A stretch of DNA of 21,273 nt, taken from IMG/VR virus record IMGVR_UViG_3300031857_001639, positions 1 through 21,273 of that record; one strand, written 5' to 3'. The translations under genes and the position numbers were made by a program. The notes beneath the pieces are model-generated. The model ran no database searches. It was given only the letters and a program-made list of their open reading frames with translations, and was not told the DNA's origin. Shown in pieces: positions 15,192 through 21,273 of this stretch. This DNA is from a virus. Each line of letters starts with the position of its first letter. The first letter of the stretch is position 1.

Positions 15192-17047
15192 CGTGTTTGG
15201 CTGATTATATCGTACGCGTAAATGGCATCCAATACAAGGCTGTATCTTTTATCCCCGTCTTTGCGTATGTCAATGCTATCGTTTTCAATTTGCACCGGCA
15301 AAAAGTAGTTTACCCCGTCAACGGTTTGCTCCAGGTAAACATCAATGCTTGTCATCAATTCATTGGCAAGCCATGTGTTGATGTCTTTATTCATTGTTTC
15401 ATTGCGCAAGGTTATCCGCTTGCGCCCAATGTTGCGCAGGTTGGCGTATTGCCTGTTGCTTGGTTCAAACCTGCCCGCTACCAAAGCATATTTGATTGGC
15501 CGTTGGCGGTCAACTTCAATGCCGTGAGTTGCGCGGCCGGTAAAGTAGAACGATGAGTACCCGCCTTTGTTGTTCAGCCAAACCAACTTGTAGTACTTAT
15601 CTGTGCATTCGCAGTTTTGCTCAACTGAAAAACAAACGGGCTGTGAATCTTCGGTGATTGTACTGTGAACGTGTAGGTTTGACAATCTGAACTCATTGGC
15701 CACATTGTTGTTGTCGTAATATGTGGCTTGCAAGCGCAATGTTGGACCATTTGCGGTGAGTGTAAATGTATGCGTACCTGCTGTACTGATGGTGTGCGTA
15801 CTTGTGCCATTGCCACCGGCATCAATAGTTATCACTCCTGATGGCTGATTATTTGTGAATGCCAAAGTAATGCGAAACTCGTACTCAATGCCATTGGCAA
15901 GTACGTTTCTATCCATGTAGCCATTAACTGATAAGGTAGGCAACGGGATGGTATTTTGGTTAAACAGCGCGCCTTGGCTGCCAAACACAATATTCACCCC
16001 GTTATCCTGCAATGACCAGGAGCCAAGCTGTTTTAAGTTATCGTGAAACTGATACTCAGGCAATGATGCGGTAACGCATATTTTGGCTGCATTGGCGTTA
16101 AGCGTAAATGTTTCATTTGATATTTCAACAAGGTTCTGCCCAAGTTCCACATCTTCATATTCAATCTCAGAAGTGGTGATTAAATTGCCACCACCTCCAT
16201 ATTGTTCTACATTGAATACAATGCTGTGATTAGTTTGCAGGTTATCGGCATTAAAATACAGCCAATATTTTCTATCTGCGCAATAAGGCACGCCATCAGG
16301 CTGATTGGTAAGCAATCTCACCGTGCCATTGTCAATACCAAATACGTATTCAGATTGTTTATATGGATCGCCAATGTTCTCATCGTATTGCTCAGTTGAA
16401 TTTACGGCCACTTTATCGTTGGTGTCATAATAGCTGCTGTCTGTATCGGTTTCCCAATCCTGCGCCACGTATTGCGTAATGCCTGCAACGCCACGTACAT
16501 ATTCCTCACGGTACTCAATGTAAAACGATTTGAACGCATCAGGGCAGTGCTGTACTGAGCCATTGCGCAAATCGGGCAAGTTTGATGTAATGTAGTTGCG
16601 CAGCACGGTTGAGACGTCAAACGTAAAAATAATATCCGTGCCGTCATCAACGGGCTTGGTGGTTATTGTGCCAATATCGGTAAACACGTTGTCAATCTCA
16701 GCCCATACGCGCACGCTTGCATTGTACTGAAACGCATACCAATATCCCGATGTGCAATTTTGCCCTGCTGTGGCATTTACGTCAATGATTGTTTGTGCTG
16801 AACCTGGGCAACTAATCACGCGGTACGCACCGGAGAAGTCAGAATTAATATAAACATAATCACCTGAGCGCATTCCGTGCGCTGTTGACCATGTGATTGT
16901 CAAAAAACCGTTGGTTTCGCCAATGACTGCCGGTGTAAGCACGTTACCTATACGGTAGCCCGTGGCAAAGCTGCTCTTAAATTTGTAAATTATTGGCGCG
17001 TAAACCGATGACCACCGGTTAGGCTGCTGTACTCGTGCGATTGCCAT
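15188..17047 (-). CDS. Large tail protein with carbohydrate-binding-like module
   Basis: This 619-residue protein is nearly all beta by composition. Residues 370-460 (NGIEYEFRITLAFTN; STAGTHTFTLTANGPTLRLQ; FRLSNLHVHS) have the strand pattern of jelly-roll carbohydrate-binding or galactose-binding-like modules. The C-terminal part holds C-x-C pairs (NCECTDKYYKLVWLNNKGGY) and a domain with RKRITLRNE. Together with the following gene it likely forms the tail tip or side fibre, and the sugar-binding-like module would suit adsorption to host glycans. The functional call is an inference. The start ATG 17047 overlaps the upstream gene by 29 nt. No catalytic motif of a depolymerase is seen. Confidence 0.5.
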   Translation of the reverse strand: MAIARVQQPNRWSSVYAPIIYKFKSSFATGYRIGNVLTPAVIGETNGFLTITWSTAHGMRSGDYVYINSDFSGAYRVISCPGSAQTIIDVNATAGQNCTSGYWYAFQYNASVRVWAEIDNVFTDIGTITTKPVDDGTDIIFTFDVSTVLRNYITSNLPDLRNGSVQHCPDAFKSFYIEYREEYVRGVAGITQYVAQDWETDTDSSYYDTNDKVAVNSTEQYDENIGDPYKQSEYVFGIDNGTVRLLTNQPDGVPYCADRKYWLYFNADNLQTNHSIVFNVEQYGGGGNLITTSEIEYEDVELGQNLVEISNETFTLNANAAKICVTASLPEYQFHDNLKQLGSWSLQDNGVNIVFGSQGALFNQNTIPLPTLSVNGYMDRNVLANGIEYEFRITLAFTNNQPSGVITIDAGGNGTSTHTISTAGTHTFTLTANGPTLRLQATYYDNNNVANEFRLSNLHVHSTITEDSQPVCFSVEQNCECTDKYYKLVWLNNKGGYSSFYFTGRATHGIEVDRQRPIKYALVAGRFEPSNRQYANLRNIGRKRITLRNETMNKDINTWLANELMTSIDVYLEQTVDGVNYFLPVQIENDSIDIRKDGDKRYSLVLDAIYAYDIISQTR

Positions 17048-17534
17048 TTAGATTTAGTCTTTGTTTAACTACTTCAAATACTGATTGATTGATGTTTTGC
17101 CGTATTTCGTTGGTTGTACGCTCGCGGATGGCTTCAAGGTATTCTTTGCCTTCGCTGTTGTTACCATAAAACCCCTTTTGATGCACCTTGCGCCAAATAA
17201 GATAGGCTTGTTCATCGGCATTCATAGCCTTGCGCCCTTTTTTGCTTTCCTTATACCAAGTCCCAACGCCTTTATCGCGCGCCCATTTCTTTGCATCTTC
17301 ACGGGTAAATGAACCATTGCCCGTGCCGCGTGTTGGCCCGCGTCCTTTATCGGTAAAAAATATACCTGGGTTGCCGTAAACCACCATTTTTACAGCGGCA
17401 TCCGTTGAAGTTATCTCGTACCGCAATGAACGGGATGATTCACCGGAGGCATTGATGTTAAGCGATTCCATTGCCTGCTGTACCTCAGCGATAAATTGCT
17501 GCGCAATCCGTTCAAGTTCCTGTTCAATTTGCAT
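17019..17534 (-). CDS. HK97 gp10-like head-tail/tail completion protein (putative)
   Basis: This 171-residue protein starts with a charged helix (IEQELERIAQQFIAEVQQAM), followed by SLRYEIT and GIFFTDKGRGPTRGTG, the R-S-L...Y-x-x-x-x-G-x-G pattern of the HK97 gp10-like family, whose members take part in connecting head and tail. A Lys/Arg-rich segment lies at about 83-107 (DAKKWARDKG, KKGRKAMN). It lies between another small structural protein and the tail tip genes, which fits. Overlaps of 11 nt and 29 nt couple it to its neighbours. Confidence 0.55.
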   Translation of the reverse strand: MQIEQELERIAQQFIAEVQQAMESLNINASGESSRSLRYEITSTDAAVKMVVYGNPGIFFTDKGRGPTRGTGNGSFTREDAKKWARDKGVGTWYKESKKGRKAMNADEQAYLIWRKVHQKGFYGNNSEGKEYLEAIRERTTNEIRQNINQSVFEVVKQRLNLNGNRTSTAA

Positions 17535-17979
17535 AAGGCAAGCAGCAGTAGTCTATATCCGGTGTAAGTTGTAAGGTAAATTGATACTCCCAGCCAATGT
17601 TTACGTCATCCTGCACTTTGAACAATTGACGCTTGGTAATTGACGTGGATATGGTATATTCATCAGACGCATCCATGAGCGTGTAAACAAAGCCATCGGC
17701 AATTGTTTTAGTCATGTTGTACAGATTGTCCACATCATCAAAATCTTTTGCTAATTCAGTTGACGTAACAAAGCGCAAGGTTATTGGCCAATTCTCATAT
17801 CGTTGTTGCTGGCTATTGGTTTGCGGGTCAGTAACGGTAAGCGGCAATACCCACCACACAAGCGGGTAGTTTTTGTCGCTCTTGTTCATTTCGTTTAACG
17901 TGCCATAGCCAAATGAAAGACTCCCTTGATATTGGCTTGCAATGGTTTGAAATGCTGATTTGATTGACTTGTACGACAT
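17524..17979 (-). CDS. Putative tail completion/minor structural protein, 151 aa
   Basis: I do not firmly recognise this protein. The sequence (NYPLVWWVLPLTVTDP; WPITLRFVTSTELAKDFDDVDNLY; ISTSITKRQLFKVQDD; WEYQFTLQLT) has an alternating strand-helix layout reminiscent of tail terminator proteins, and the position just before an HK97 gp10-like gene supports such a role. The start chosen is ATG 17979 (MSYKSIKS), because a -7 box lies only 6 nt upstream; an in-frame start at 18006 would place the box inside the gene. It begins a new transcription unit that appears to run to the tape measure gene and beyond. Confidence 0.45.
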   Translation of the reverse strand: MSYKSIKSAFQTIASQYQGSLSFGYGTLNEMNKSDKNYPLVWWVLPLTVTDPQTNSQQQRYENWPITLRFVTSTELAKDFDDVDNLYNMTKTIADGFVYTLMDASDEYTISTSITKRQLFKVQDDVNIGWEYQFTLQLTPDIDYCCLPYAN

Positions 17980-17981
17980 TG

Positions 17982-18007
17982 AGTGCAAATATACAATTTT
18001 TTGCACT
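17982..18007. repeat. Inverted repeat around the -7 box of the tail unit
   Basis: AGTGCAAA (17982-17989) and TTTGCACT (18000-18007) are perfect 8-bp inverted arms with a 10-nt spacer. The left arm overlaps the TATATTTG box. A second small repeat, TTGCA-CTTA-TGCAA, overlaps the right arm (18001-18014). It could be an operator for the tail unit or a hairpin in read-through RNA. Confidence 0.4.
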
Positions 18008-18014
18008 TATGCAA
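17986..18014 (-). promoter_or_regulatory. Promoter of the tail unit
   Basis: On the minus strand TTG (18014-18012), 18 nt, then TATATTTG (17993-17986) fit the Bacteroidota pattern. The ATG at 17979 is 6 nt beyond the box. The element lies just after the stop of the upstream gene at 18020. Confidence 0.5.
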
Positions 18015-18019
18015 GTAAA

Positions 18020-18798
18020 TTATTTGTGCTTGCGCTCAACTATTCGCTTGTACGCTTTTTTGTAATCATTTAGGCTTTTTTCGTAAAGTAAAAACGAATA
18101 GACCTCATAAACCGATAGCTTTGCAACCGCATCCATCCGCAATATATCGCCACCGGCAAGGCTGTGATAGGTAGCGTAAAAGCCAAACGGAGCAAGGTTA
18201 TTAATTCCTGCCGCTTCCTCATCCACATCAGGCTCGCTGTGTAAGCCCTCAAACTGAGATTCAACCCTTTCAAATTCCGCAAAAAAAAATTGAACAGCTG
18301 CAAGGCGGTCACGCAGTCAAGTTGCATGAACAATTCTGCGCGCTCATCAATCTTAGTGTGGTCGTACTCCTCACCAACTGGACGCAGGAAATGCGCCAAG
18401 GTGCGCGGCAATATCGCCAATGGATCGGATTCCACGTAGTTCTTCAGTTCAAATTGCTGCCAATCTTTGTAGCATCCAATAGGCGCGTTACCCATATCAG
18501 CATAATAAGTCCAGGTTTGCCCCTTGAACAGAATGGAGCGGGCAAGGTCATCTTGTGTAAATGCTGACTTGTCTTTGATGAAAGCGCAAAGGTTGGCAAT
18601 TTGCTCAAATGATTCCAGCGATACGCGCTCAATTGTTTTGGCATCCAGATTAAGCAGGATGGCGTAAATGTCAAATACATCAGCTTTGTCGCCAAGTTGG
18701 ATAATTCTGTAGTATTGCAGGAAGCTCACATCGCGCCATGAGGTTGGGATGCTTACCGCTATTTTGCTGTTTCCGTGTTTTAGGTTTGCTTTAATCAT
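18020..18798 (-). CDS. Putative tail assembly chaperone made by -1 frameshift
   Basis: The frame starting at ATG 18798 encodes IAVSIPTSWRDVSFLQYYR, an opening shared with uncharacterised Bacteroidota phage proteins, and runs 172 codons to a T9 run at 18289-18281. In frame zero it would continue with unconvincing sequence to a stop at 18070 (242 aa). One base back, the reading continues as FAEFERVESQFEGLHSEPD..., then FYATYHSLAGGDILRMDAV and a helical, Lys-rich end, stopping at 18020 (259 aa), which looks like genuine protein. Tail assembly chaperones of many tailed phages are made as such -1 fusions; here that role is inferred, as the gene lies after terminase and far from the tape measure. 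A missing T in the assembly (T10) is the main alternative. TTG at 18807 is a less likely start. Confidence 0.6.
18281..18291 (-). promoter_or_regulatory. Slippery site T-TTT-TTT for -1 frameshift
   Basis: On the minus strand AAT-TTT-TTT-TTG in frame zero contains the heptamer T-TTT-TTT in the correct phase for -1 slippage. After slipping, the next codons are TTT and GCG, entering the longer conserved-looking frame. No strong stem follows within 10 nt; only a weak 4-bp hairpin (CTCA/TGAG) is seen about 20 nt downstream. RNA-polymerase slippage on T9 is another possible mechanism. Confidence 0.5.
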
Positions 18799-18809
18799 TT
18801 GCTGCAAAT
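18797..18809. repeat. Palindrome over the start codon of the frameshift gene
   Basis: ATTTGC-T-GCAAAT is a perfect 6-bp inverted repeat with a single-base centre. It overlaps both the ATG (18798-18796) and the -7 box (18805-18812). It resembles the portal palindrome in half-site (TTTGC/GCAAA) but not in spacing. Confidence 0.3.
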
Positions 18810-18834
18810 TTATACGATTGTTTCAAATATCAAA
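18805..18834 (-). promoter_or_regulatory. Promoter inside the end of the terminase gene
   Basis: TTTG (18834-18831), 18 nt, then TAAATTTG (18812-18805) match both Bacteroidota boxes. The -33 TTTG overlaps the TTT-TGA end of the terminase large subunit gene. The ATG at 18798 is 6 nt beyond the -7 box. Confidence 0.55.
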
Positions 18835-20137
18835 AACCTTTGCTGACAAAACTACCAACATACCCGCTTCGTTTGTAGTCAAAATACTTGCGCATCATGA
18901 GCGCATCACGGTAATCCGGTGATCGCCCAATGTTTTGCTTTACCATTTCTTTGGGCAGTATGCGCAACTTTCCGTCCTTATCGGTTTGGTAACTTCGTAG
19001 CTGTTCAAGCTCCTCTTTTATTAACTCCACATCAGCAGGCGCAACCTCGCAGGTAATGGATAGCTTGTGCGTGTTTATAGCTTCAGCAAGGCCGTAGCAG
19101 CATTGCGCTTGTAGGTTGTAGTAGTTATCATCACCAAACGGTTTGGAGTTGTTTAGAAAACCATTAATGCGCGCCATATCAACCAAACCGCCACCAACGC
19201 CATCCTCATCCGCAATACATTGGCTTGCTGGTATGCTGTATTTAGTGCGCAACGCGGTGATTACTTGGTTTAACTCCGTTAGCTTGCTAAGGTCAAAGGT
19301 ATGTATTTCAATAACTGACCAACCACGCCACACCATTATAACGGCCTTGTCAGAACCCATACGCGCCACGTCTGCGGTTAGGTAATGTTTGTCGGTGTTA
19401 TCCGGAATGTTAGTGAAAATATCGCAAATAGCATCGTAATCGCACAGCGCATCCGGAGAATCATCGTATTCCCAATTGCCAAACAGAAGGCGTTCCTTTT
19501 TTGCCTTGTCTTTGGTATTCATGAGGTTTTCAATGTAGTCTTTTGTGAGGTACGGGTTATCCTGCACAAATGCCTGGATAAACTTAATGTGGCTTGGCAG
19601 CCTATTTTCACGGTGTGGCTTGTAAACCTCAGAATAAAGCCAATTCTTTTTTGGGTTGCACGTAACAAACAGCTTGCTGATTAGGCCATACTCAGCATTC
19701 ATGTGGCGGCCGGTACGTGTTTTAAGCACCTCGTATGCACCAAAGTTGGTTTCCCCTCCTTCCTCAATCCATCCTCCGGTATATTCAGTTGAACCAAAAC
19801 GTTCATAAAGCGGATCGGATGGCATGTAACGGATATCAAGCAGGTCAATTTGTGAATGCCCAACGGTGAGAAAGTTGTATTTGCTGTTCATTTTGTAAGG
19901 CACGCCCAATGAACTGGCAACCTTGGCAAATGTGACCAACGTGGACTGCGTGATGCGCTTCAGTTCCTCACGGGCAATAAACCAACGGCTGTTTGGGTAA
20001 GCTATGCAAACCGTGATAAGCCAAAAGCAGCCAAGGTAAGATTTGCCACCTCCGGCCGCGCCACCGTAGAATATTTCCTTTGTGTTGTTATCGGTGAGGT
20101 ATTTATACGCTTCAATCTGCTTTGCCGTCCCCTGCAT
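18830..20137 (-). CDS. terL: Terminase large subunit
   Basis: This 435-residue ATPase-nuclease drives DNA packaging. It has Walker A at 25-33 (GGAAGGGKS) after FYGG, an arginine-containing segment WFIAREELKRI (52-62), Walker B at about 119-126 (YTGGWIEE) and an SKLFVTCNP motif consistent with the coupling motif. The C-terminal RNase-H-like nuclease shows TADVARMGSDKAVIMV (first acidic residue), CIADEDGVGGGLVD (second) and SPDYRDALMM with D408/D411 (third). All key residues seem present, so it should be functional. It overlaps the small subunit gene by 26 nt. In tailed phages it docks on the portal, whose gene here is at the far end of the window. Confidence 0.95.
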   Translation of the reverse strand: MQGTAKQIEAYKYLTDNNTKEIFYGGAAGGGKSYLGCFWLITVCIAYPNSRWFIAREELKRITQSTLVTFAKVASSLGVPYKMNSKYNFLTVGHSQIDLLDIRYMPSDPLYERFGSTEYTGGWIEEGGETNFGAYEVLKTRTGRHMNAEYGLISKLFVTCNPKKNWLYSEVYKPHRENRLPSHIKFIQAFVQDNPYLTKDYIENLMNTKDKAKKERLLFGNWEYDDSPDALCDYDAICDIFTNIPDNTDKHYLTADVARMGSDKAVIMVWRGWSVIEIHTFDLSKLTELNQVITALRTKYSIPASQCIADEDGVGGGLVDMARINGFLNNSKPFGDDNYYNLQAQCCYGLAEAINTHKLSITCEVAPADVELIKEELEQLRSYQTDKDGKLRILPKEMVKQNIGRSPDYRDALMMRKYFDYKRSGYVGSFVSKGF

Positions 20138-20549
20138 CTTTGTTTACAAAGTTGGAAACAATGCTTGACAAGTCAATGGGTTTTATCGCTTCGCCATCGC
20201 TGGTGATGTCAATGCGCTCGCTATACTTCTTTGGCTTTAACTTGGCCGCCAAAAACTTACGGCTGTCAATGCGAAGCCTATCCCGTTGCACGGCATTGGA
20301 GCCATTGATTCCCTTATTGTCGTTTTCGATATTGTCTGCTATTTCAAGGATTTCATCGGCCAATAAATCAGCCTGTTGCTCTCGCGCGTGCGCGTATTTG
20401 TTAGCAAGTTCAGCATCATTCTTAATCCACTCATAAAACTGAACTGAGCTTATATCGTGTTTTTTGCAAATAGCCTGAAGGCCACGTGGTGATGTGGCAA
20501 TGGCTTTACAAATGCTATCAAACAACTCCGCTGTAAACTTAGCCTTCAT
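20112..20549 (-). CDS. terS: Terminase small subunit (Sf6 gp1-like)
   Basis: This 145-residue protein has an N-terminal helix-turn-helix (SPRGLQAICKKHDISSVQFYEWI, about residues 20-42) and then the conserved block LADEILEIADNIENDN...VQRDRLRIDSRKFLAAKLKPKKY. This block is typical of Sf6-type small terminase subunits, which bind the pac/cos site and hand DNA to the large subunit. It overlaps terL by 26 nt and the preceding 60-codon gene by 11 nt, so it is translationally coupled on both sides. Confidence 0.88.
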   Translation of the reverse strand: MKAKFTAELFDSICKAIATSPRGLQAICKKHDISSVQFYEWIKNDAELANKYAHAREQQADLLADEILEIADNIENDNKGINGSNAVQRDRLRIDSRKFLAAKLKPKKYSERIDITSDGEAIKPIDLSSIVSNFVNKDAGDGKAD

Positions 20550-20721
20550 CTTGTTGATTCTTTAACTGATTCAAAATAGCCTGATTGTTTTCAATCTGCG
20601 TTTGGCAAATGGCGTACCTTTGGCTTTCATCAGGATATTCAGTTACCATTCTGTCATCAGACATACAACGGCTGATAAATTGGTCGTCATCCTCACTTGG
20701 ACGCGGATAAGGTATTGGCAT
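20539..20721 (-). CDS. Conserved small phage protein with RCMSDD motif, 60 aa
   Basis: The sequence MPIPYPRPSEDDDQFISRCM followed by SDDRMVTEYPDESQRYAICQ is a short conserved phage motif that I have seen as a small protein or as an end-segment of phage head or protease proteins, with invariant-looking R18-C19-M20, D22, D23, P30, Q34-R35 and C39. Function is unknown. Residues 40-60 are a short Gln/Asn-rich helix. Two conserved cysteines may bind a metal. It lies directly before the terminase genes, overlapping by 29 nt and 11 nt. Confidence 0.7.
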   Translation of the reverse strand: MPIPYPRPSEDDDQFISRCMSDDRMVTEYPDESQRYAICQTQIENNQAILNQLKNQQDEG

Positions 20722-20926
20722 TTTTCTTAGCTATTAAAAGTTGTTCAAATTCGTCAAGCGCTTTTTGTGGATCTATGTAGCTGTTTGTGCAGATGTCGCC
20801 ATGCTTACACCTAAACATGGCATTGCCTTCAATGCGCGATACCGTTGCCGATACTTCGCTGGGCTTTATTTTGCTAACCTTGTGCGCCACAATGCAAGCG
20901 TTATCGTAAAACTCCATTATGCTCAT
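20693..20926 (-). CDS. Hypothetical protein, 77 aa
   Basis: The start at ATG 20926 (MSIMEFYDNACIVAHKVSK) overlaps the previous stop (ATGA), so I prefer it to a 10-codon longer form. The centre holds FRCKHGDICTNSY, with two cysteines and a histidine that could bind a metal, and the C-terminal third is helical (PQKALDEFEQLLIAKK). No family recognised. It is the second gene of the terminase unit. Confidence 0.55.
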   Translation of the reverse strand: MSIMEFYDNACIVAHKVSKIKPSEVSATVSRIEGNAMFRCKHGDICTNSYIDPQKALDEFEQLLIAKKNANTLSASK

Positions 20927-21147
20927 TTTCTTCCTTTCTCTTTTAGGATTAACCATTTCTTAAACTCAATGCGCGTATCTGTATCAAGCCATTGCCTGAG
21001 CGCCTTATCTCCAACCGTGTCAATATGCGATTGGCACATGGCGCAAAATGCAACCGGCTGTATTGCTTCAGGCGTTTTGCTTGTGTAAGCCCATGTGAGG
21101 CAAAGCATAAACACGCTAATTAATATGGTAAAGTTGCTGTTTTTCAT
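20923..21147 (-). CDS. Small membrane-anchored or secreted protein with CxxC, 74 aa
   Basis: Residues 7-21 (TILISVFMLCLTWAY) are a hydrophobic segment after a short positive end, so the protein is an inner-membrane anchor or has a signal peptide. The rest would lie in the periplasm and contains C35-A-M-C38 (VAFCAMCQSH), which may be redox-active or metal-binding; it is not a CxxCH haem site. The C-terminal part is charged (KKWLILKEKGRK). Holin, spanin and host-envelope roles are open. It is the first gene of the terminase unit, with a near-consensus promoter directly upstream. Confidence 0.55.
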   Translation of the reverse strand: MKNSNFTILISVFMLCLTWAYTSKTPEAIQPVAFCAMCQSHIDTVGDKALRQWLDTDTRIEFKKWLILKEKGRK

Positions 21148-21151
21148 GTGT

Positions 21152-21182
21152 CAAATTTAAGCATTTGTTTTCAAATTTCAAA
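21152..21182 (-). promoter_or_regulatory. Near-consensus promoter of the terminase unit
   Basis: TTTG (21182-21179), 19 nt, then TAAATTTG (21159-21152) match the Bacteroidota -33/-7 elements in sequence and spacing. The ATG is 4 nt beyond the box, predicting a leaderless late transcript. The -33 TTTG overlaps the TTT-TGA end of the upstream gene. Confidence 0.65.
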
Positions 21183-21273
21183 ACGGAAGATCATCAAGTA
21201 TTGTTACTTCGCAAGGCACAGCGCTTTTGCGAAGTTTGATTACACCAAGTTTTGTTGGGCCGTACATTACGCA
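21178..21273 (-). CDS. C-terminal fragment ending in an SSB-like acidic tip
   Basis: The frame is open from the window edge to a stop at 21178, giving 31 residues (VMYGPTKLGVIKLRKS... EVTILDDLPF). The last residues DDLPF match the conserved C-terminal tip of bacterial and phage single-stranded DNA-binding proteins, which recruits other replication proteins. The part before the tip does not look like the usual Gly/Pro/Gln-rich SSB linker, so another protein with a mimicking tip, or chance, remains possible. The stop context TTT-TGA doubles as the -33 element of the next promoter. Confidence 0.45.
   Translation of the reverse strand, partial: CVMYGPTKLGVIKLRKSAVPCEVTILDDLPF

Noticed and set aside
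18070-18280. Frame-zero C-terminus of the frameshift gene as a real domain
   Set aside because: Low-quality, Leu/Arg-rich sequence with shadow character, while the -1 frame over the same bases looks like real protein. It may still be made as the unshifted product.
1-21273. CRISPR array, tRNA, insertion sequence, integrase, attachment site or diversity-generating retroelement
   Set aside because: Reading both strands, I saw no repeated spaced units, cloverleaf, transposase, recombinase, reverse transcriptase or template/variable repeat pair.

Overview
The window is a piece of a tailed-phage (Caudoviricetes) genome or prophage whose host is very probably in the Bacteroidota. It is AT-rich. Genes are packed with ATGA/TAATG start-stop overlaps. 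The promoter-like elements fit the Bacteroidota form (TTTG or TTG, 16-20 nt, TAnnTTTG). A lipoprotein carries a C-x-K-D-E motif like the Bacteroidota surface-export signal. Only one clear Shine-Dalgarno sequence is seen, and the structural proteins resemble families from Bacteroidota phages. No integrase, repressor, tRNA, CRISPR or insertion sequence is visible, so lytic versus temperate lifestyle cannot be decided here.

Layout, following transcription of the main (minus) strand from the right end: a truncated gene ending in an SSB-like DDLPF tip (21178-21273); a unit of three small genes plus terminase small and large subunits (21147-18830); a gene that needs a -1 frameshift at a T9 run, possibly a tail assembly chaperone (18798-18020); a tail unit with two small head-tail or tail-completion type proteins, two large tail/baseplate proteins, a surface-type lipoprotein, the tape measure and a small Cys/HTH protein (17979-10264); then ClpP-type prohead protease with C-terminal scaffold, major capsid and tail tube protein (10211-7510), closed by a terminator at about 7442-7473. 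A second unit (7393-2211) is a compact cassette of about ten genes: six look like soluble GT-A-type glycosyltransferases or related proteins, one is a methyltransferase, one is Cys-rich. It runs tail-to-tail into a short plus-strand block (928-2221) with a calcineurin-like metallophosphoesterase and an 84-residue unknown. The portal gene starts at 801 and leaves the window on the left.

How it fits together: terminase, portal, protease/scaffold, capsid, tube, tape measure and baseplate proteins make a siphovirus-type virion assembly set, but in scrambled order (terminase, tail, head, with the portal beyond the sugar cassette). The glycosyltransferase/methyltransferase cassette has no membrane proteins or flippase, which favours sugar decoration of virion proteins or another cytosolic acceptor over O-antigen conversion.

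Points most worth a second look: (1) TAnnTTTG boxes 3-8 nt in front of the ATG at seven gene starts, almost all at heads of apparent transcription units, predicting leaderless mRNAs; (2) the in-frame T-TTT-TTT slippery site; (3) the sugar cassette; (4) the phage lipoprotein, a candidate superinfection-exclusion factor.
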